From Demequina phytophila (GTDB lineage Bacteria > Actinomycetota > Actinomycetes > Actinomycetales > Demequinaceae), in assembly GCF_000971135.1 (NCBI RefSeq), contig NZ_BBLW01000009.1:62001-126000 (forward strand): a DNA stretch of 64,000 nt. Reading direction: 5' to 3'. Below the pieces are notes generated by a model. It did no database searches. It saw only the letters and a program-made list of their open reading frames with translations, and was not told the origin of the DNA. The translations under genes and the position numbers were made by a program. Below are positions 54,670 to 63,267 of this stretch, one piece after another; the first letter of the stretch is position 1, and each line of letters opens with the position of its first letter.

Positions 54670-57251
54670 TGCCCAAGATTCCGCTTTCTTGGCTCGCGGA
54701 GTCGGTCGCCCTGGTCGACGGCGCGACCCCCGAGGACATCGCCACGTCGCTCGCCCGCGTCGGGCTGGAGGAGGAGGGGATCCACGGCTCCGGCGTGGTC
54801 GGTCCGCTCGTGGTGGGCCGTGTCATGTCGTTGGTCAAGGAGGAGCAGTCCAACGGCAAGACCATCAACTACTGCCGCGTCGACGTCGGTGCCTTCAACG
54901 ACCCCGCCGGCCCGGGCCACAAGCCCGACAACAAGGTCGACTACCCGTCCTCGAAGGGCATCGTGTGCGGCGCGCACAACTTCGTCGAGGGCGACTGGGT
55001 GGTCGTGGTGCTCCCGGGCGCGACGCTGCCCGGCCCGTTCCCCATCTCGGGCCGCAAGACGTACGGCCACTGGTCGGACGGCATGATCTGCTCGGCGCGC
55101 GAGCTGGGCCTCGGCGAGGACCACTCGGGCATCATCGTGCTCACCGAGCTGGGGTTCTCCGCTGACTCCCTCGAGCCTGGCCAGGACGCGATCCCGCTGC
55201 TCGGCCTGGACCAGAAGACCATCGAGATCAACGTCACGCCCGACCGCGGCTACTCGTTCTCCATCCGCGGGGTGGCGCGCGAGTACGCTCACGCGACCGG
55301 CGCATCGTTCACCGATCCCGCCGGGCTGCCGGTCACCGGGACCGTCGGCGACGGCTTCGCCGTCGAGATCAGGGACGATGCGCCCGTGCGCGGGACGGTC
55401 GGATGCGACCGGTTCGTGGCACGGGTGGTGCGCGGGTTCGACCCTGCGGCGGCGTCGCCGTCGTGGATGAAGCAGCGGCTCGAGGCGGCGGGCATGCGGT
55501 CGATCTCGCTTGCCGTGGACGTCACCAACTACGTCATGCTCGAGCTGGGTCAGCCGCTGCACGCGTACGACCTCGCGACGCTCGCCGCGCCCATCGTGGT
55601 GCGGCGCGCGCGTCCGGCCGAGCAGATCGTCACGCTGGACGACGCGACGCGCGTGCTCGACGGCGAGGACCTGCTCATCACGGACTCTGCTGGTGGGCGC
55701 GGCGCTCGCGCGATCGGCATCGCCGGTGTCATGGGCGGCGCGCTGACCGAGGTTTCCGCGTCCACGACGGACGTGCTGCTCGAGGCGGCGCACTTCGACC
55801 CGATCACCATCGCGCGCACGGCGCGCCGTCACAAGCTGGGCTCGGAGGCGTCGCGGCGGTTCGAGCGGGCCGTCGACACCGCGCTGCCCCCGGTCGCGGT
55901 GCAGCGTGCCGCGAACCTGCTCGTGGAGCACGGCGGCGGCGTGATCGAGGAGATCTACACCGACGTCGACGACGTCGCGCCCGTGCAGGCCATCGAGATG
56001 GACCGCGACTACCCGTCGCGGATCGTGGGCGTCGAGTACTCGGTCGAGGAGGTCACCGACTCGCTCGAGCAGGTGGGCTGCACGGTCGAGCGCGATGGCG
56101 AGGTGCTCATCGTGACGCCGCCGACGTGGCGTGCCGACCTCGAGGGCCCCATCAACCTGGTGGAGGAGGTCGCGCGCCTGCGCGGCTTCGAGAACCTGCC
56201 GTCCGTGCTGCCCGTCGCGCCTCCCGGGCGCGGGTACACGCACTCGCAGATCGTGCGGAAGTCGGTGGCGCGGTCCCTGGCCGAGGCCGGGCTGACCCAG
56301 GTGCTCACCTACCCGTTCATCTCGGAGTCCCGCCTCGACGACTGCCTGCTGCCGTCGGACGACGTCCGCCGCGACGTGATCCGCCTGGCGAACCCGCTGT
56401 CCGCCGAGCAGCCGCTGCTGCGCACGGCGCTGGTGGAGACGCTGGTGGACGCGGTGCGCGTCAACCTGGGCCGCGGCGCGCAGGACGTCGCCGTCTACGA
56501 GACCGGCCGCGCGTACCTGGGCCGCCTGGTGGGTTCTGTGCCTGCCACCTACTCGGGTGACTCGATCACGCCGGACGACGTCGAGGCTCTCAACAAGGCG
56601 ATCCCGGGCCAGGTGCGCCGCGTTGCGGGCGTGATGGCCGGCAACAAGATCGCCGCCGGCTGGGACGGCCACGCCACGCCGTGGAAGTGGACCGACGCGA
56701 TGGCGATGGTCGAGAAGGTCGAGCGCGCGTGCGGCGTGGTGCTCGACATCTCGAACGAGGCGGGGGAGCGCCAGTCGACTGCACCGTTCCACCCGGGCCG
56801 CGTGGCGATCTACCGCCTCGACGGCGAGATCGTGGGCGCGGCCGGCGAGCTGCACCCGAAGGTGTGCGAGAACCTCGGCCTGCCCGCGCGCACCGTGGCA
56901 TTCGAGGTCGCGCTCGACCCGTTGATCGAGGAGTCCGAGGGCGTGCTGGTCACGGCGTCGCCCGTCTCCGGTCAGGTGCTCGCGAAGGAGGACTTCGCGT
57001 TCGTGGTTCCTGCCTCGGTGACCGCCGGCTCGCTGGTGGACGCCGTGATCGAGGCCGGCGACGGCCTGGTCGAGGATGCGCGTGTGTTCGACGTCTACAC
57101 GGGCGAGCAGATCGGCGAGGGCAAGAAGTCGCTGGCGATCAACGTGAAGATGCGCGACGCGGACCACACGCTCTCGGCTGACGAGGTGCTCGAGGTCCGC
57201 AACGCGATCATCGCGGCGGCAGGGGAGAAGTTCGGGGCCGTGCTGCGCTGA
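54669..57251 (+). CDS. pheT: Phenylalanyl-tRNA synthetase beta subunit
   Basis: The protein has 860 residues with a complete domain set: the tRNA-binding EMAP-type domain (about 45-170, CGAHNFVEGDWVVVVLPG), B3/B4 editing domain, B5 domain (near 425-490), the catalytic-like core, and the C-terminal anticodon-binding domain. It provides tRNA recognition and Tyr-tRNA-Phe editing. One GGGACGATGC decamer lies at 55372-55381. It is followed by a long hairpin. Confidence 0.97.
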   Translation: MPKIPLSWLAESVALVDGATPEDIATSLARVGLEEEGIHGSGVVGPLVVGRVMSLVKEEQSNGKTINYCRVDVGAFNDPAGPGHKPDNKVDYPSSKGIVCGAHNFVEGDWVVVVLPGATLPGPFPISGRKTYGHWSDGMICSARELGLGEDHSGIIVLTELGFSADSLEPGQDAIPLLGLDQKTIEINVTPDRGYSFSIRGVAREYAHATGASFTDPAGLPVTGTVGDGFAVEIRDDAPVRGTVGCDRFVARVVRGFDPAAASPSWMKQRLEAAGMRSISLAVDVTNYVMLELGQPLHAYDLATLAAPIVVRRARPAEQIVTLDDATRVLDGEDLLITDSAGGRGARAIGIAGVMGGALTEVSASTTDVLLEAAHFDPITIARTARRHKLGSEASRRFERAVDTALPPVAVQRAANLLVEHGGGVIEEIYTDVDDVAPVQAIEMDRDYPSRIVGVEYSVEEVTDSLEQVGCTVERDGEVLIVTPPTWRADLEGPINLVEEVARLRGFENLPSVLPVAPPGRGYTHSQIVRKSVARSLAEAGLTQVLTYPFISESRLDDCLLPSDDVRRDVIRLANPLSAEQPLLRTALVETLVDAVRVNLGRGAQDVAVYETGRAYLGRLVGSVPATYSGDSITPDDVEALNKAIPGQVRRVAGVMAGNKIAAGWDGHATPWKWTDAMAMVEKVERACGVVLDISNEAGERQSTAPFHPGRVAIYRLDGEIVGAAGELHPKVCENLGLPARTVAFEVALDPLIEESEGVLVTASPVSGQVLAKEDFAFVVPASVTAGSLVDAVIEAGDGLVEDARVFDVYTGEQIGEGKKSLAINVKMRDADHTLSADEVLEVRNAIIAAAGEKFGAVLR

Positions 57252-57263
57252 CCCGAGCCCCAT

Positions 57264-57279
57264 GGGGAACTCACTGACG
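57264..57279 (+). repeat. GGGGAACTCACTGACG repeat, copy 1
   Basis: The 16-base sequence is repeated exactly at 57305, and a variant occurs at 63196. It follows CAT, as does the third copy. Confidence 0.8.
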
Positions 57280-57304
57280 CTCTTGCGAGGTCTGGAACTC
57301 CTAC

Positions 57305-57320
57305 GGGGAACTCACTGACG
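57305..57320 (+). repeat. GGGGAACTCACTGACG repeat, copy 2
   Basis: Identical to copy 1, 41 bases downstream. Its last four bases form the beginning of the 57317-57352 hairpin. Confidence 0.8.
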
Positions 57321-57352
57321 GCGGCCGGCAGGAACACCTGCCGGCCGCCGTC
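57317..57352 (+). terminator. Long perfect hairpin after pheT
   Basis: The 16-base arms 57317-57332 and 57337-57352 are perfectly complementary with an AACA loop. It is followed by TCTG rather than a T-run. Given its strength and place it probably terminates pheST. Confidence 0.7.
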
Positions 57353-57534
57353 TCTGCGCTTCGGGGTGAGACGAGTGCGCCCAAGGGAGTCCCTGTGTGC
57401 CTTTCGTGGAGCATCGCGTTGCCATGCTCACCGGCGAGGCGCGCGTCCGAGTCCCGCGAGCGCACCTCACGTCGGACCCATCCCGGCAAGCGTCGTTGCG
57501 CGCGCCCGCGTCACCACCGCGCATCGTGCCTCTC

Positions 57535-57540
57535 TAGACT
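57535..57540 (+). promoter_or_regulatory. -10 box for phospholipase D-like gene
   Basis: TAGACT lies 27 bases before the GTG start. An AGGGAAG stretch in between is the likely ribosome site. Confidence 0.45.
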
Positions 57541-57567
57541 GGAGGGACAGCAGGGAAGCGTGGATCT

Positions 57568-58629
57568 GTGACCAGTGCACCGGCACCACCACACGGCGAG
57601 TCCTCTCAAGGGCGCCGCGGACACCTCGCGCCGCCCCAGCTGCTCCGCGGCGAGGACTACGTCGCCGACGCGACTCAGCGAGTCCACGACGCGAAGCGGC
57701 GCGTGCTCCTGACGACGTTGACCATCGCGCACGACCACCGCACGGACGACCTCATCGAGGCGCTCGTGTGGGCCGCGAGGCGCGGGGTCGAGGTGTCGGT
57801 AGCCGCGGATGTGTTCACCTATGCCGACGCCGCCGGCACGTTCCTCCCTACCGGGTATAGGACCAAGTCGTGGCGCAGGTCCGACACCTTGGCCTCCAAA
57901 CTCATTCGCGAAGGCGTGCGCTTCACCTGGCTGGGGCGCGAGAAGGGTCTCCCGTGGCGAGGCCGGACGCACACGAAGTTCTGCGTCGTGGACGACACCT
58001 CGTATGCGTTCGGCGGGGTGAACCTGGACCGCAAGGGCGTCGAGAACGCGGACTTCATGCTCCGGATCGCCGACGCGCGTCTCGCCGACGACCTCGAGAC
58101 GGTGTACCACCAGATCCAGCACATGAACCTGCACGAGCGGGGTCACGAGTCGCTCGAGTACCGGTACGGCAGCGACCGCGTGCTGGTGGACGGCGGCATC
58201 CCCGGCGACTCGATCATCTACCGGCGGGCGGTGGCGTTGGCGCGGCAGTCGGACCGGGTGCTCCTCATGTCGCAGTACTGCCCCACGGGAGAGCTCGGCA
58301 AGGTCATCAGCGAACGCGACAGCGAGTTGTGGTTCAACCCGCCGCGCAACGCCAGCCCCGCGAACCGGGTACTGATCGCCTCCTCGATGGCATGGACCGG
58401 CCATCGGTCGATGTACACGAGGAGCCGCTATCTGCACGCCAAGGCGATGGTCTTCTTCCGGGTAGATGGTGCGCGTGCGGCGATCACCGGGTCGCACAAC
58501 TTCGTGGAGGGCGGTGTGCGGCTCGGCACGCGCGAGATCGCGTTGGAGACCCACCGGCCCGACACGATCGATCAGATTCTGGACTTTCACGCACGCCACG
58601 TCTGCGGCGACGGCGACGGTGACGACTGA
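57568..58629 (+). CDS. Phospholipase D-like / cardiolipin synthase-like protein
   Basis: The protein has 353 residues. Two HKD motifs are present: HTKFCVVDD near 134-142 and HAKAMVFFRVD near 291-301, each followed by the Gly/Asn element (FGGVN, TGSHNF). This is the bilobed phosphatidyltransferase/phosphodiesterase fold. No N-terminal membrane helix is seen, unlike housekeeping cardiolipin synthases, so it could be a soluble PLD-family enzyme. Substrate unknown. Start GTG at 57568; the gene appears isolated. Confidence 0.9.
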   Translation: MTSAPAPPHGESSQGRRGHLAPPQLLRGEDYVADATQRVHDAKRRVLLTTLTIAHDHRTDDLIEALVWAARRGVEVSVAADVFTYADAAGTFLPTGYRTKSWRRSDTLASKLIREGVRFTWLGREKGLPWRGRTHTKFCVVDDTSYAFGGVNLDRKGVENADFMLRIADARLADDLETVYHQIQHMNLHERGHESLEYRYGSDRVLVDGGIPGDSIIYRRAVALARQSDRVLLMSQYCPTGELGKVISERDSELWFNPPRNASPANRVLIASSMAWTGHRSMYTRSRYLHAKAMVFFRVDGARAAITGSHNFVEGGVRLGTREIALETHRPDTIDQILDFHARHVCGDGDGDD

Positions 58630-58698
58630 GCGCATCCGCGAGCAGGCCGAGGGCGGTCCCGGGCCGCCGAGAGCGACCCGGGACCGCACTGGTGATCG

Positions 58699-59127
58699 CT
58701 ACTCGGACTCGGGCTTCGCTCCAGGCCAGCGGCCGGCCGCGATCTCGGCCTCGAGCTCCGCGCGCGTGACCCACGGCCTCTCCCAGACCTTGAGGTCCTC
58801 GAATGCGGGGCATTCGCGCCAGCGGTCCGGCGGCACATACGAGACCTTGCGATCCATGATCTCCGCCAGCCCGTATGTGTACGCGCGGATGTGAGTGCGG
58901 TGTCGCGCGATGGCCGCGTGGGCGATCTCGCGCCACTCGTCGTGCATGCACCAGGTCTCGACCTGGTCGCGTGCGTCGAGCGTCGCGACGTAGATGCCCC
59001 GTTCGTGGGTGCCGACGATCCGCATGTCACGCGGCGGCCCGTCGCGCAACGCGCGCTTGATCTGGATGATGTGGACGAGGTGTCCGCTCGCCGAGTACAG
59101 GCAGCGCGGACGCGTGGCATCAGCCAT
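58699..59127 (-). CDS. Hypothetical protein, Trp/Arg-rich
   Basis: The protein has 142 residues. It is soluble, with many Trp and His residues (WCMHDEWREI, DRWRECPAFEDLKVWERPW) and no signal or membrane segment. I do not recognise the family. The ATG at 59127 has an excellent AAGGAGAGAG ribosome site. Codon usage is less extreme in G+C than the surrounding housekeeping genes, hinting at accessory origin. It converges on the phospholipase D-like gene. Confidence 0.75.
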   Translation of the reverse strand: MADATRPRCLYSASGHLVHIIQIKRALRDGPPRDMRIVGTHERGIYVATLDARDQVETWCMHDEWREIAHAAIARHRTHIRAYTYGLAEIMDRKVSYVPPDRWRECPAFEDLKVWERPWVTRAELEAEIAAGRWPGAKPESE

Positions 59128-59138
59128 GGCTCTCTCCT

Positions 59139-59264
59139 TCAGAGAATCCGTTCTTCCGCGCGCCGGGCGGCGTGCGGCGGATCTTCCTCCAGGGGCACCG
59201 TGTCGGGACGCGGTTGCCAGCTGGCCGGCTGGAGGGCTTGTGGCCAGGCTTCGTGATCCAGCAC
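59139..59264 (-). CDS. Candidate 41-aa small ORF upstream of hypothetical gene
   Basis: The frame from a GTG at 59264 encodes a short protein starting VLDHEAWPQALQPASWQPRP and ending in an acidic/basic helix-like tail. Its stop is 11 bases before the ATG of the next gene and abuts that gene's ribosome site, as expected for a small upstream cistron. A TTG at 59276 is an alternative start. No family is recognised; chance cannot be excluded. Confidence 0.35.
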   Translation of the reverse strand: MLDHEAWPQALQPASWQPRPDTVPLEEDPPHAARRAEERIL

Positions 59265-59334
59265 CGACCGTACCAAGGCGCGCCGACACCCGCCAGACCC
59301 GGACGGACCAGGCGACATGCGCATCGTCCCTCGC

Positions 59335-59340
59335 TACGGT
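59335..59340 (+). promoter_or_regulatory. -10 box for AIM24-like gene
   Basis: TACGGT, 50 bases before the ATG, lies four bases after an exact GGGACGATGC decamer (reverse, 59321-59330). Confidence 0.4.
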
Positions 59341-59390
59341 GGGAACGCGCCCGCACCGCGGGCTCTCACCGACGAGGCAAGGAGCACGGC

Positions 59391-60068
59391 ATGGACGTCA
59401 CCATCTCCGCGGGACCCGCGTTCGCGATGGGCACGGTCACGCTGCCACCTGGCGGCTCCGTCCGGGTCGAGGCCGGCGCGATGGCGATGACGCGGGGCGA
59501 CATCCAGATCGAGACGTCGACCCGGGGCGGGTTCATGAAGGGCCTCAAGCGCTCGCTGGGCGGCGAGAGCTTCTTCGTCAACGACTTCCACTCCGGCAGC
59601 GGCGGCCAGGTGGGCGTCGCCTCCACGCTGCCCGGCGACATGGCCAAGGTGACGCTCGATGGCAGCGCCGGGCTGATGGTGCAGTCCGGGTCGTGGAGCG
59701 CGTCCGACCCGAGCATCGACGTCGACTCGAAGTGGGGAGGTGGCAAGTCGTTCTTCAGCGGCGAGGGGCTCATCCTGCTGCGCTGCTCGGGCGCGGGCGA
59801 CCTGCTGCTGTCCTCCTACGGCGCGATCCTCGCCGCCGAGCTTCAGCCAGGAGAGACCATGACGCTCGACACCGGCCACGTGGTCGCATTCGACGAGACC
59901 GTCCAGTACAGCGTCCGCAAGGCCGGCAGCTGGAAGTCCACCATCCTCGGCGGCGAGGGACTCGTCACCGACTTCACCGGCCCCGGCCGCGTGTGGCTGC
60001 AGACCCGCTCCACCAACGACCTGGTCGAGTGGATCAAGCGCGTCAACCCGCAGCGCACCAACTCATAG
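59391..60068 (+). CDS. AIM24 / TIGR00266 family protein
   Basis: The protein has 225 residues and is almost entirely beta strand. It has the family's VRVEAGAMAMTRGDI start (near 24), the central GLKRSLGGESFFVNDF segment, and a Gly-rich end (GGEGLVTDFTGPGRVWLQTRS). Members are trimeric beta-prism proteins with no established enzymatic role. The ATG at 59391 has an AAGGAG ribosome site. Its 3' end overlaps the convergent MscS gene by 6 bases. Confidence 0.92.
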   Translation: MDVTISAGPAFAMGTVTLPPGGSVRVEAGAMAMTRGDIQIETSTRGGFMKGLKRSLGGESFFVNDFHSGSGGQVGVASTLPGDMAKVTLDGSAGLMVQSGSWSASDPSIDVDSKWGGGKSFFSGEGLILLRCSGAGDLLLSSYGAILAAELQPGETMTLDTGHVVAFDETVQYSVRKAGSWKSTILGGEGLVTDFTGPGRVWLQTRSTNDLVEWIKRVNPQRTNS

Positions 60069-61277
60069 CGGGCGGTCGGAGGGCTCCCCGCCCGACCCGG
60101 TTGGCGCATCGTCCCCGTCGACCGTGACTCGCGGGATGCCGTGCGTGAACTGGCTCGCGCGCTCCTCGGCCTCGGCGGAGCCGGTGAAGAGCCCACCACC
60201 GTCGGCGTGCTCCGCGGGCGCGGCGCTGCGACGGCCGCGCGGGGCGGGCGCGGCGGCCTCGGAGACCAGCACCCTCTGCGCGGGCGCCGCATCCGGCATG
60301 ACGGACTGGATCCACAGCACCATGGCCTCGCGCACGAAGCAGCGGAGGTCGTAGAGCGTGGGCGCGTCCTTCGCGGTCACCAGGATCCGCACGCGGACGT
60401 AGCCGCCGGTCGCCTCGGTCACCTGGAGCACCGAGGCGCGGCCGTCGTACAGCGGCGTCTGCTCCAGCACCGTCTCGAGGTGCTCGCGCATCCGCTGGGG
60501 CGACACGCGCCAGTCGAGGTCGAACTCCACCGACCCGAGCAGCTCCGACCCCTGGCGGGTCCAGTTCTCGTACGGCGTGGTCGTGAAGTACGTGCAGGGC
60601 AGGACCAGCCGGCGGTCGTCCCACAGGTCGAGCACCACGTAGCTGAGCGTGATCTCACCTACGCGGCCCCACTCGCCCTGGGCCACGATCACGTCGTCGA
60701 CGCGCAGGGCATCCGAGAACACCAGCTGGATGCCGGCGAACATGTTGCCGAGCACCGATTGCGCCGCGAGGCCCGCGACGATCGACGCGATGCCCGCGGA
60801 GGCCAGCACCGACGCCCCGACCGCGCGCACGGAGTCGAACGTGAACAGCGCCGCCCCGATCCCGATCACCACGATCAGCGCGATCGCGAGCCGCCTCACG
60901 ATGAGGGTCTGGGTACGCAGCCGCCGTGCGAGCCGGTTGTCGGGGATGTCGATGCGGTTGTGGTCGAGCGCCACATCCGAGACGAACCTCACGACCGCGA
61001 TGAGCAACCATGCGAGGATCGCGATCGCCGCGATGGTGAACACCTGCGAGATCGCGGGCATCCAGTCGCTCCGGCGAAGCGACGCGTGCACCCCGAACCA
61101 CAGTCCCAGCAGCAGCGTCAGGGCCCAGAACGGCGCGCGCACCTGCGTGACCAGCTCGCCCGCCCACGCGCTCCTCCGCGCGACCGCGCGCATCACCAGC
61201 TTGACCGCCAACGCGATCACCACCGCTACCGCGACGCTTGCCGCCACCGTGATCCCGAATCCCAGCCAGTCGTCCAC
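60063..61277 (-). CDS. MscS-family mechanosensitive channel
   Basis: The protein has 404 residues. Membrane helices lie near 8-28, 48-66, 78-98, 124-147 and 153-175. The pore/beta-domain region AGIASIVAGLAAQSVLGNMFAG is followed by FSDALRVDDVI and the GRVGEITL beta core, as in MscS. It releases solutes under hypo-osmotic stress. The disordered tail of about 70 residues contains a GGGACGATGC decamer. The GTG start has a GGGAGGAGA ribosome site. Confidence 0.92.
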   Translation of the reverse strand: MDDWLGFGITVAASVAVAVVIALAVKLVMRAVARRSAWAGELVTQVRAPFWALTLLLGLWFGVHASLRRSDWMPAISQVFTIAAIAILAWLLIAVVRFVSDVALDHNRIDIPDNRLARRLRTQTLIVRRLAIALIVVIGIGAALFTFDSVRAVGASVLASAGIASIVAGLAAQSVLGNMFAGIQLVFSDALRVDDVIVAQGEWGRVGEITLSYVVLDLWDDRRLVLPCTYFTTTPYENWTRQGSELLGSVEFDLDWRVSPQRMREHLETVLEQTPLYDGRASVLQVTEATGGYVRVRILVTAKDAPTLYDLRCFVREAMVLWIQSVMPDAAPAQRVLVSEAAAPAPRGRRSAAPAEHADGGGLFTGSAEAEERASQFTHGIPRVTVDGDDAPTGSGGEPSDRPL

Positions 61278-61349
61278 GATCGATCTCCTCCCGTGTCAGT
61301 GCTCGCCCTCGACCCTACGAAGGGGATGTTTCGCCGCGATGACGCCCGC

Positions 61350-61380
61350 CGCATCGTCCCCCGTCACCAGGCACGATGCG
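61350..61380. repeat. Inverted pair of GGGACGATGC-type motifs
   Basis: CGCATCGT (61350-61357), part of an exact decamer, is complementary to ACGATGCG at 61373-61380, giving an 8-bp inverted repeat in the divergent gap between the channel and transporter genes. Confidence 0.65.
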
Positions 61381-61391
61381 CGGGCCGGGGC

Positions 61392-61397
61392 TAGCGT
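61392..61397 (+). promoter_or_regulatory. Possible -10 box for metP-metS
   Basis: TAGCGT fits TANNNT, 24 bases before the transporter ATG, which has a GGAGGGGAGG ribosome site. Confidence 0.4.
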
Positions 61398-61420
61398 GAG
61401 CGGTGGAGGGGAGGTCCCAC

Positions 61421-63028
61421 ATGGCCGAGCAGCCCGCAGCGCCCGCCCACACCCACGAGAAGCGCGAGCACTGGTCCGGACAGACCGCGTTCATCCTGGC
61501 CGCCATCGGCTCCGCCGTGGGACTGGGGAACATCTGGCGGTTCCCCGGCCAGGCCTACGAGCACGGCGGCGGGGCGTTCATGATCCCGTACCTCATCGCG
61601 CTCGTGACCGCAGGTATCCCGATCCTGTTCCTCGAGCACGCGATCGGGCACCGGTTCCGCGGCTCCGCCCCTTTGGCGATGAAGCGCGTCCACAAGCACG
61701 CCGAGGGCGTCGGGTGGCTGCACGTCGCCATCTGCTTCGTCATCGGGCTGTACTACACGGCGATCATCGCGTGGGCGCTCAGCTACTTCTTCTTCAGCTT
61801 CAACCTGTCGTACGCGGACGATCCGGCCGGGTTCTTCACCGGCGACTACCTGCAGCTCGGGGAGGCCGGCACCTTCTCGATGTCGTTCGTGCCTCAGGTG
61901 ATCATCCCGCTGGTCGCGGTGTGGCTCATCACCATCGTGATCCTGGCGCTGGGTCTGCACACCGGCGTCGAGCGGCTCAACATCATCGGCATCCCGGTGC
62001 TGGTCGCGACGTTCCTCGTGATCGTGGTGCGCGCGCTGTTCCTCGACGGCGCGGGCGACGGCATCGAGGCGCTGTTCACCCCCGACTTCGCGGCGCTGAG
62101 CGACCCGCAGGTGTGGATCGCCGCGTACGGGCAGATCTTCTTCTCGCTGTCGCTCGCCTACGGGATCATGATCACGTACGCCTCCTACCGGCGGCGGCGC
62201 TCCAACCTCACCGCGCCGGGCCTGGTGGTCGCGTTCGGCAACAGCTCGTTCGAGCTGCTGGCCGGCATCGGGGTGTTCGCGACGCTGGGCTTCCTTGCGA
62301 GCCAGCAGGGCGTCGGCGTGGGCGAGCTCGACGGCATCGCTGGTCCGTTCCTGTCCTTCGTGACGTTCCCTGCGACCATCGCCGAGATGCCGGGCGGCGC
62401 GTTCTTCGGCGCGCTGTTCTTCGCGTCGCTCGTGCTCGCCGGCCTCACCTCGTTGGTCTCTGTGCTCCAGGTGGTGTCCTCGGCGCTGCAGGACAAGCTC
62501 AACCTCAAGCCGCGCACCGCGGCGCTCCTGGTGGGCGGCGTGAGCGCGGTGCTGTCGATCATCGGGTTCGGCACCACCACCGGGCTGTACCTGCTCGACA
62601 CCGTGGACCAGTGGTCGAACCAGCTGGGAATCGTCGCCGGCGCGATCACCATGATCGCCGCGGCCGTGTGGATCGGGCGCCGCGGGCACGAGCTCGAACG
62701 GCACCTCGCCGCGGTCTCGACGCTGCGCCCGGGCAAGGCATGGCTGTGGCTCGTGAGCGCGGTCGCGCTGCTGCTCATCTACATGTTCGTCGAGAAGGCC
62801 GTCTCTCTCGCGATCGACGGATACGGCGGATATCCCACCTGGTACGTCGTGGTTTTCGGGTGGGGGACGGTGCTGTTCCTCGCTCTGGTCGCGTGCCTCA
62901 TGCCGCTGGCGCGATGGCGGCGCGACATCGTGCACTTCCATCCGTGGCCCACGCGCGAACAGCTCAACCTGCCCGCGGACGTGGGGGAGCGCCACACCGA
63001 GGACTACGACCCGAGGAGCCCGTCATGA
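61421..63028 (+). CDS. metP: Sodium-dependent methionine/alanine importer, NSS family (MetP-like)
   Basis: The protein has 535 residues and about twelve membrane helices. The NSS hallmark AAIGSAVGLGNIWRFP near 28-43 (helix 1, substrate and sodium binding) is intact. The direct downstream gene encodes the small MetS-type subunit, a pairing known for the Corynebacterium MetPS methionine/alanine importer, so the same substrates are likely. The ATG at 61421 is used rather than the GTG at 61403, which lies within the ribosome site. Confidence 0.92.
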   Translation: MAEQPAAPAHTHEKREHWSGQTAFILAAIGSAVGLGNIWRFPGQAYEHGGGAFMIPYLIALVTAGIPILFLEHAIGHRFRGSAPLAMKRVHKHAEGVGWLHVAICFVIGLYYTAIIAWALSYFFFSFNLSYADDPAGFFTGDYLQLGEAGTFSMSFVPQVIIPLVAVWLITIVILALGLHTGVERLNIIGIPVLVATFLVIVVRALFLDGAGDGIEALFTPDFAALSDPQVWIAAYGQIFFSLSLAYGIMITYASYRRRRSNLTAPGLVVAFGNSSFELLAGIGVFATLGFLASQQGVGVGELDGIAGPFLSFVTFPATIAEMPGGAFFGALFFASLVLAGLTSLVSVLQVVSSALQDKLNLKPRTAALLVGGVSAVLSIIGFGTTTGLYLLDTVDQWSNQLGIVAGAITMIAAAVWIGRRGHELERHLAAVSTLRPGKAWLWLVSAVALLLIYMFVEKAVSLAIDGYGGYPTWYVVVFGWGTVLFLALVACLMPLARWRRDIVHFHPWPTREQLNLPADVGERHTEDYDPRSPS

Positions 63029-63174
63029 GCACGTCCGCGGTGGTGCTGCTGGCGGTGTCGATCGCGCTCGTGTGGGGCGGGCTCGCGGTGTCGATCATCG
63101 TGCTGGCGCGCCGTCCCGAGAATGACCACATGCCGCCTGGCGGCGAGGACACCGTGGTGCCCGACGAGGTGTGA
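63025..63174 (+). CDS. metS: MetS-type small subunit of NSS transporter
   Basis: The 49-residue protein has one membrane helix (about 5-28) and a short polar, acidic tail. It overlaps metP by 4 bases (ATGA). Small subunits of this type follow NSS importers in actinobacteria and are required for transport in the Corynebacterium MetPS system. It is easily missed because of its size. Confidence 0.88.
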   Translation: MSTSAVVLLAVSIALVWGGLAVSIIVLARRPENDHMPPGGEDTVVPDEV

Positions 63175-63195
63175 CACCTCTTGCCCGTGCCGCAT

Positions 63196-63211
63196 GGGGA
63201 ACTTACCGACG
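63196..63211 (+). repeat. Third, diverged copy of the 16-base repeat
   Basis: GGGGAACTTACCGACG differs from the 57264/57305 copies by two C/T transitions and, like copy 1, is preceded by CAT. It lies in the 93-base gap between metS and the CBS-domain gene. Confidence 0.65.
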
Positions 63212-63267
63212 GTTGCGGTCGATCTCTGAGCGCTGCGGGGAAGCCACCGTCGCCGCGCACCGGCGGC

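Larger units (their letters stand above)
57252..57567. other. Intergenic region with short direct repeats and hairpin
   Basis: This 316-base gap between pheT and the phospholipase D-like gene holds two copies of a 16-base repeat (57264, 57305), a 16-bp perfect hairpin (57317-57352), and then about 180 bases with no recognised gene, ending in the promoter of the next gene (TAGACT at 57535). The sequence GCATCGTGCC near 57521 is a one-mismatch form of the decamer. Confidence 0.6.
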
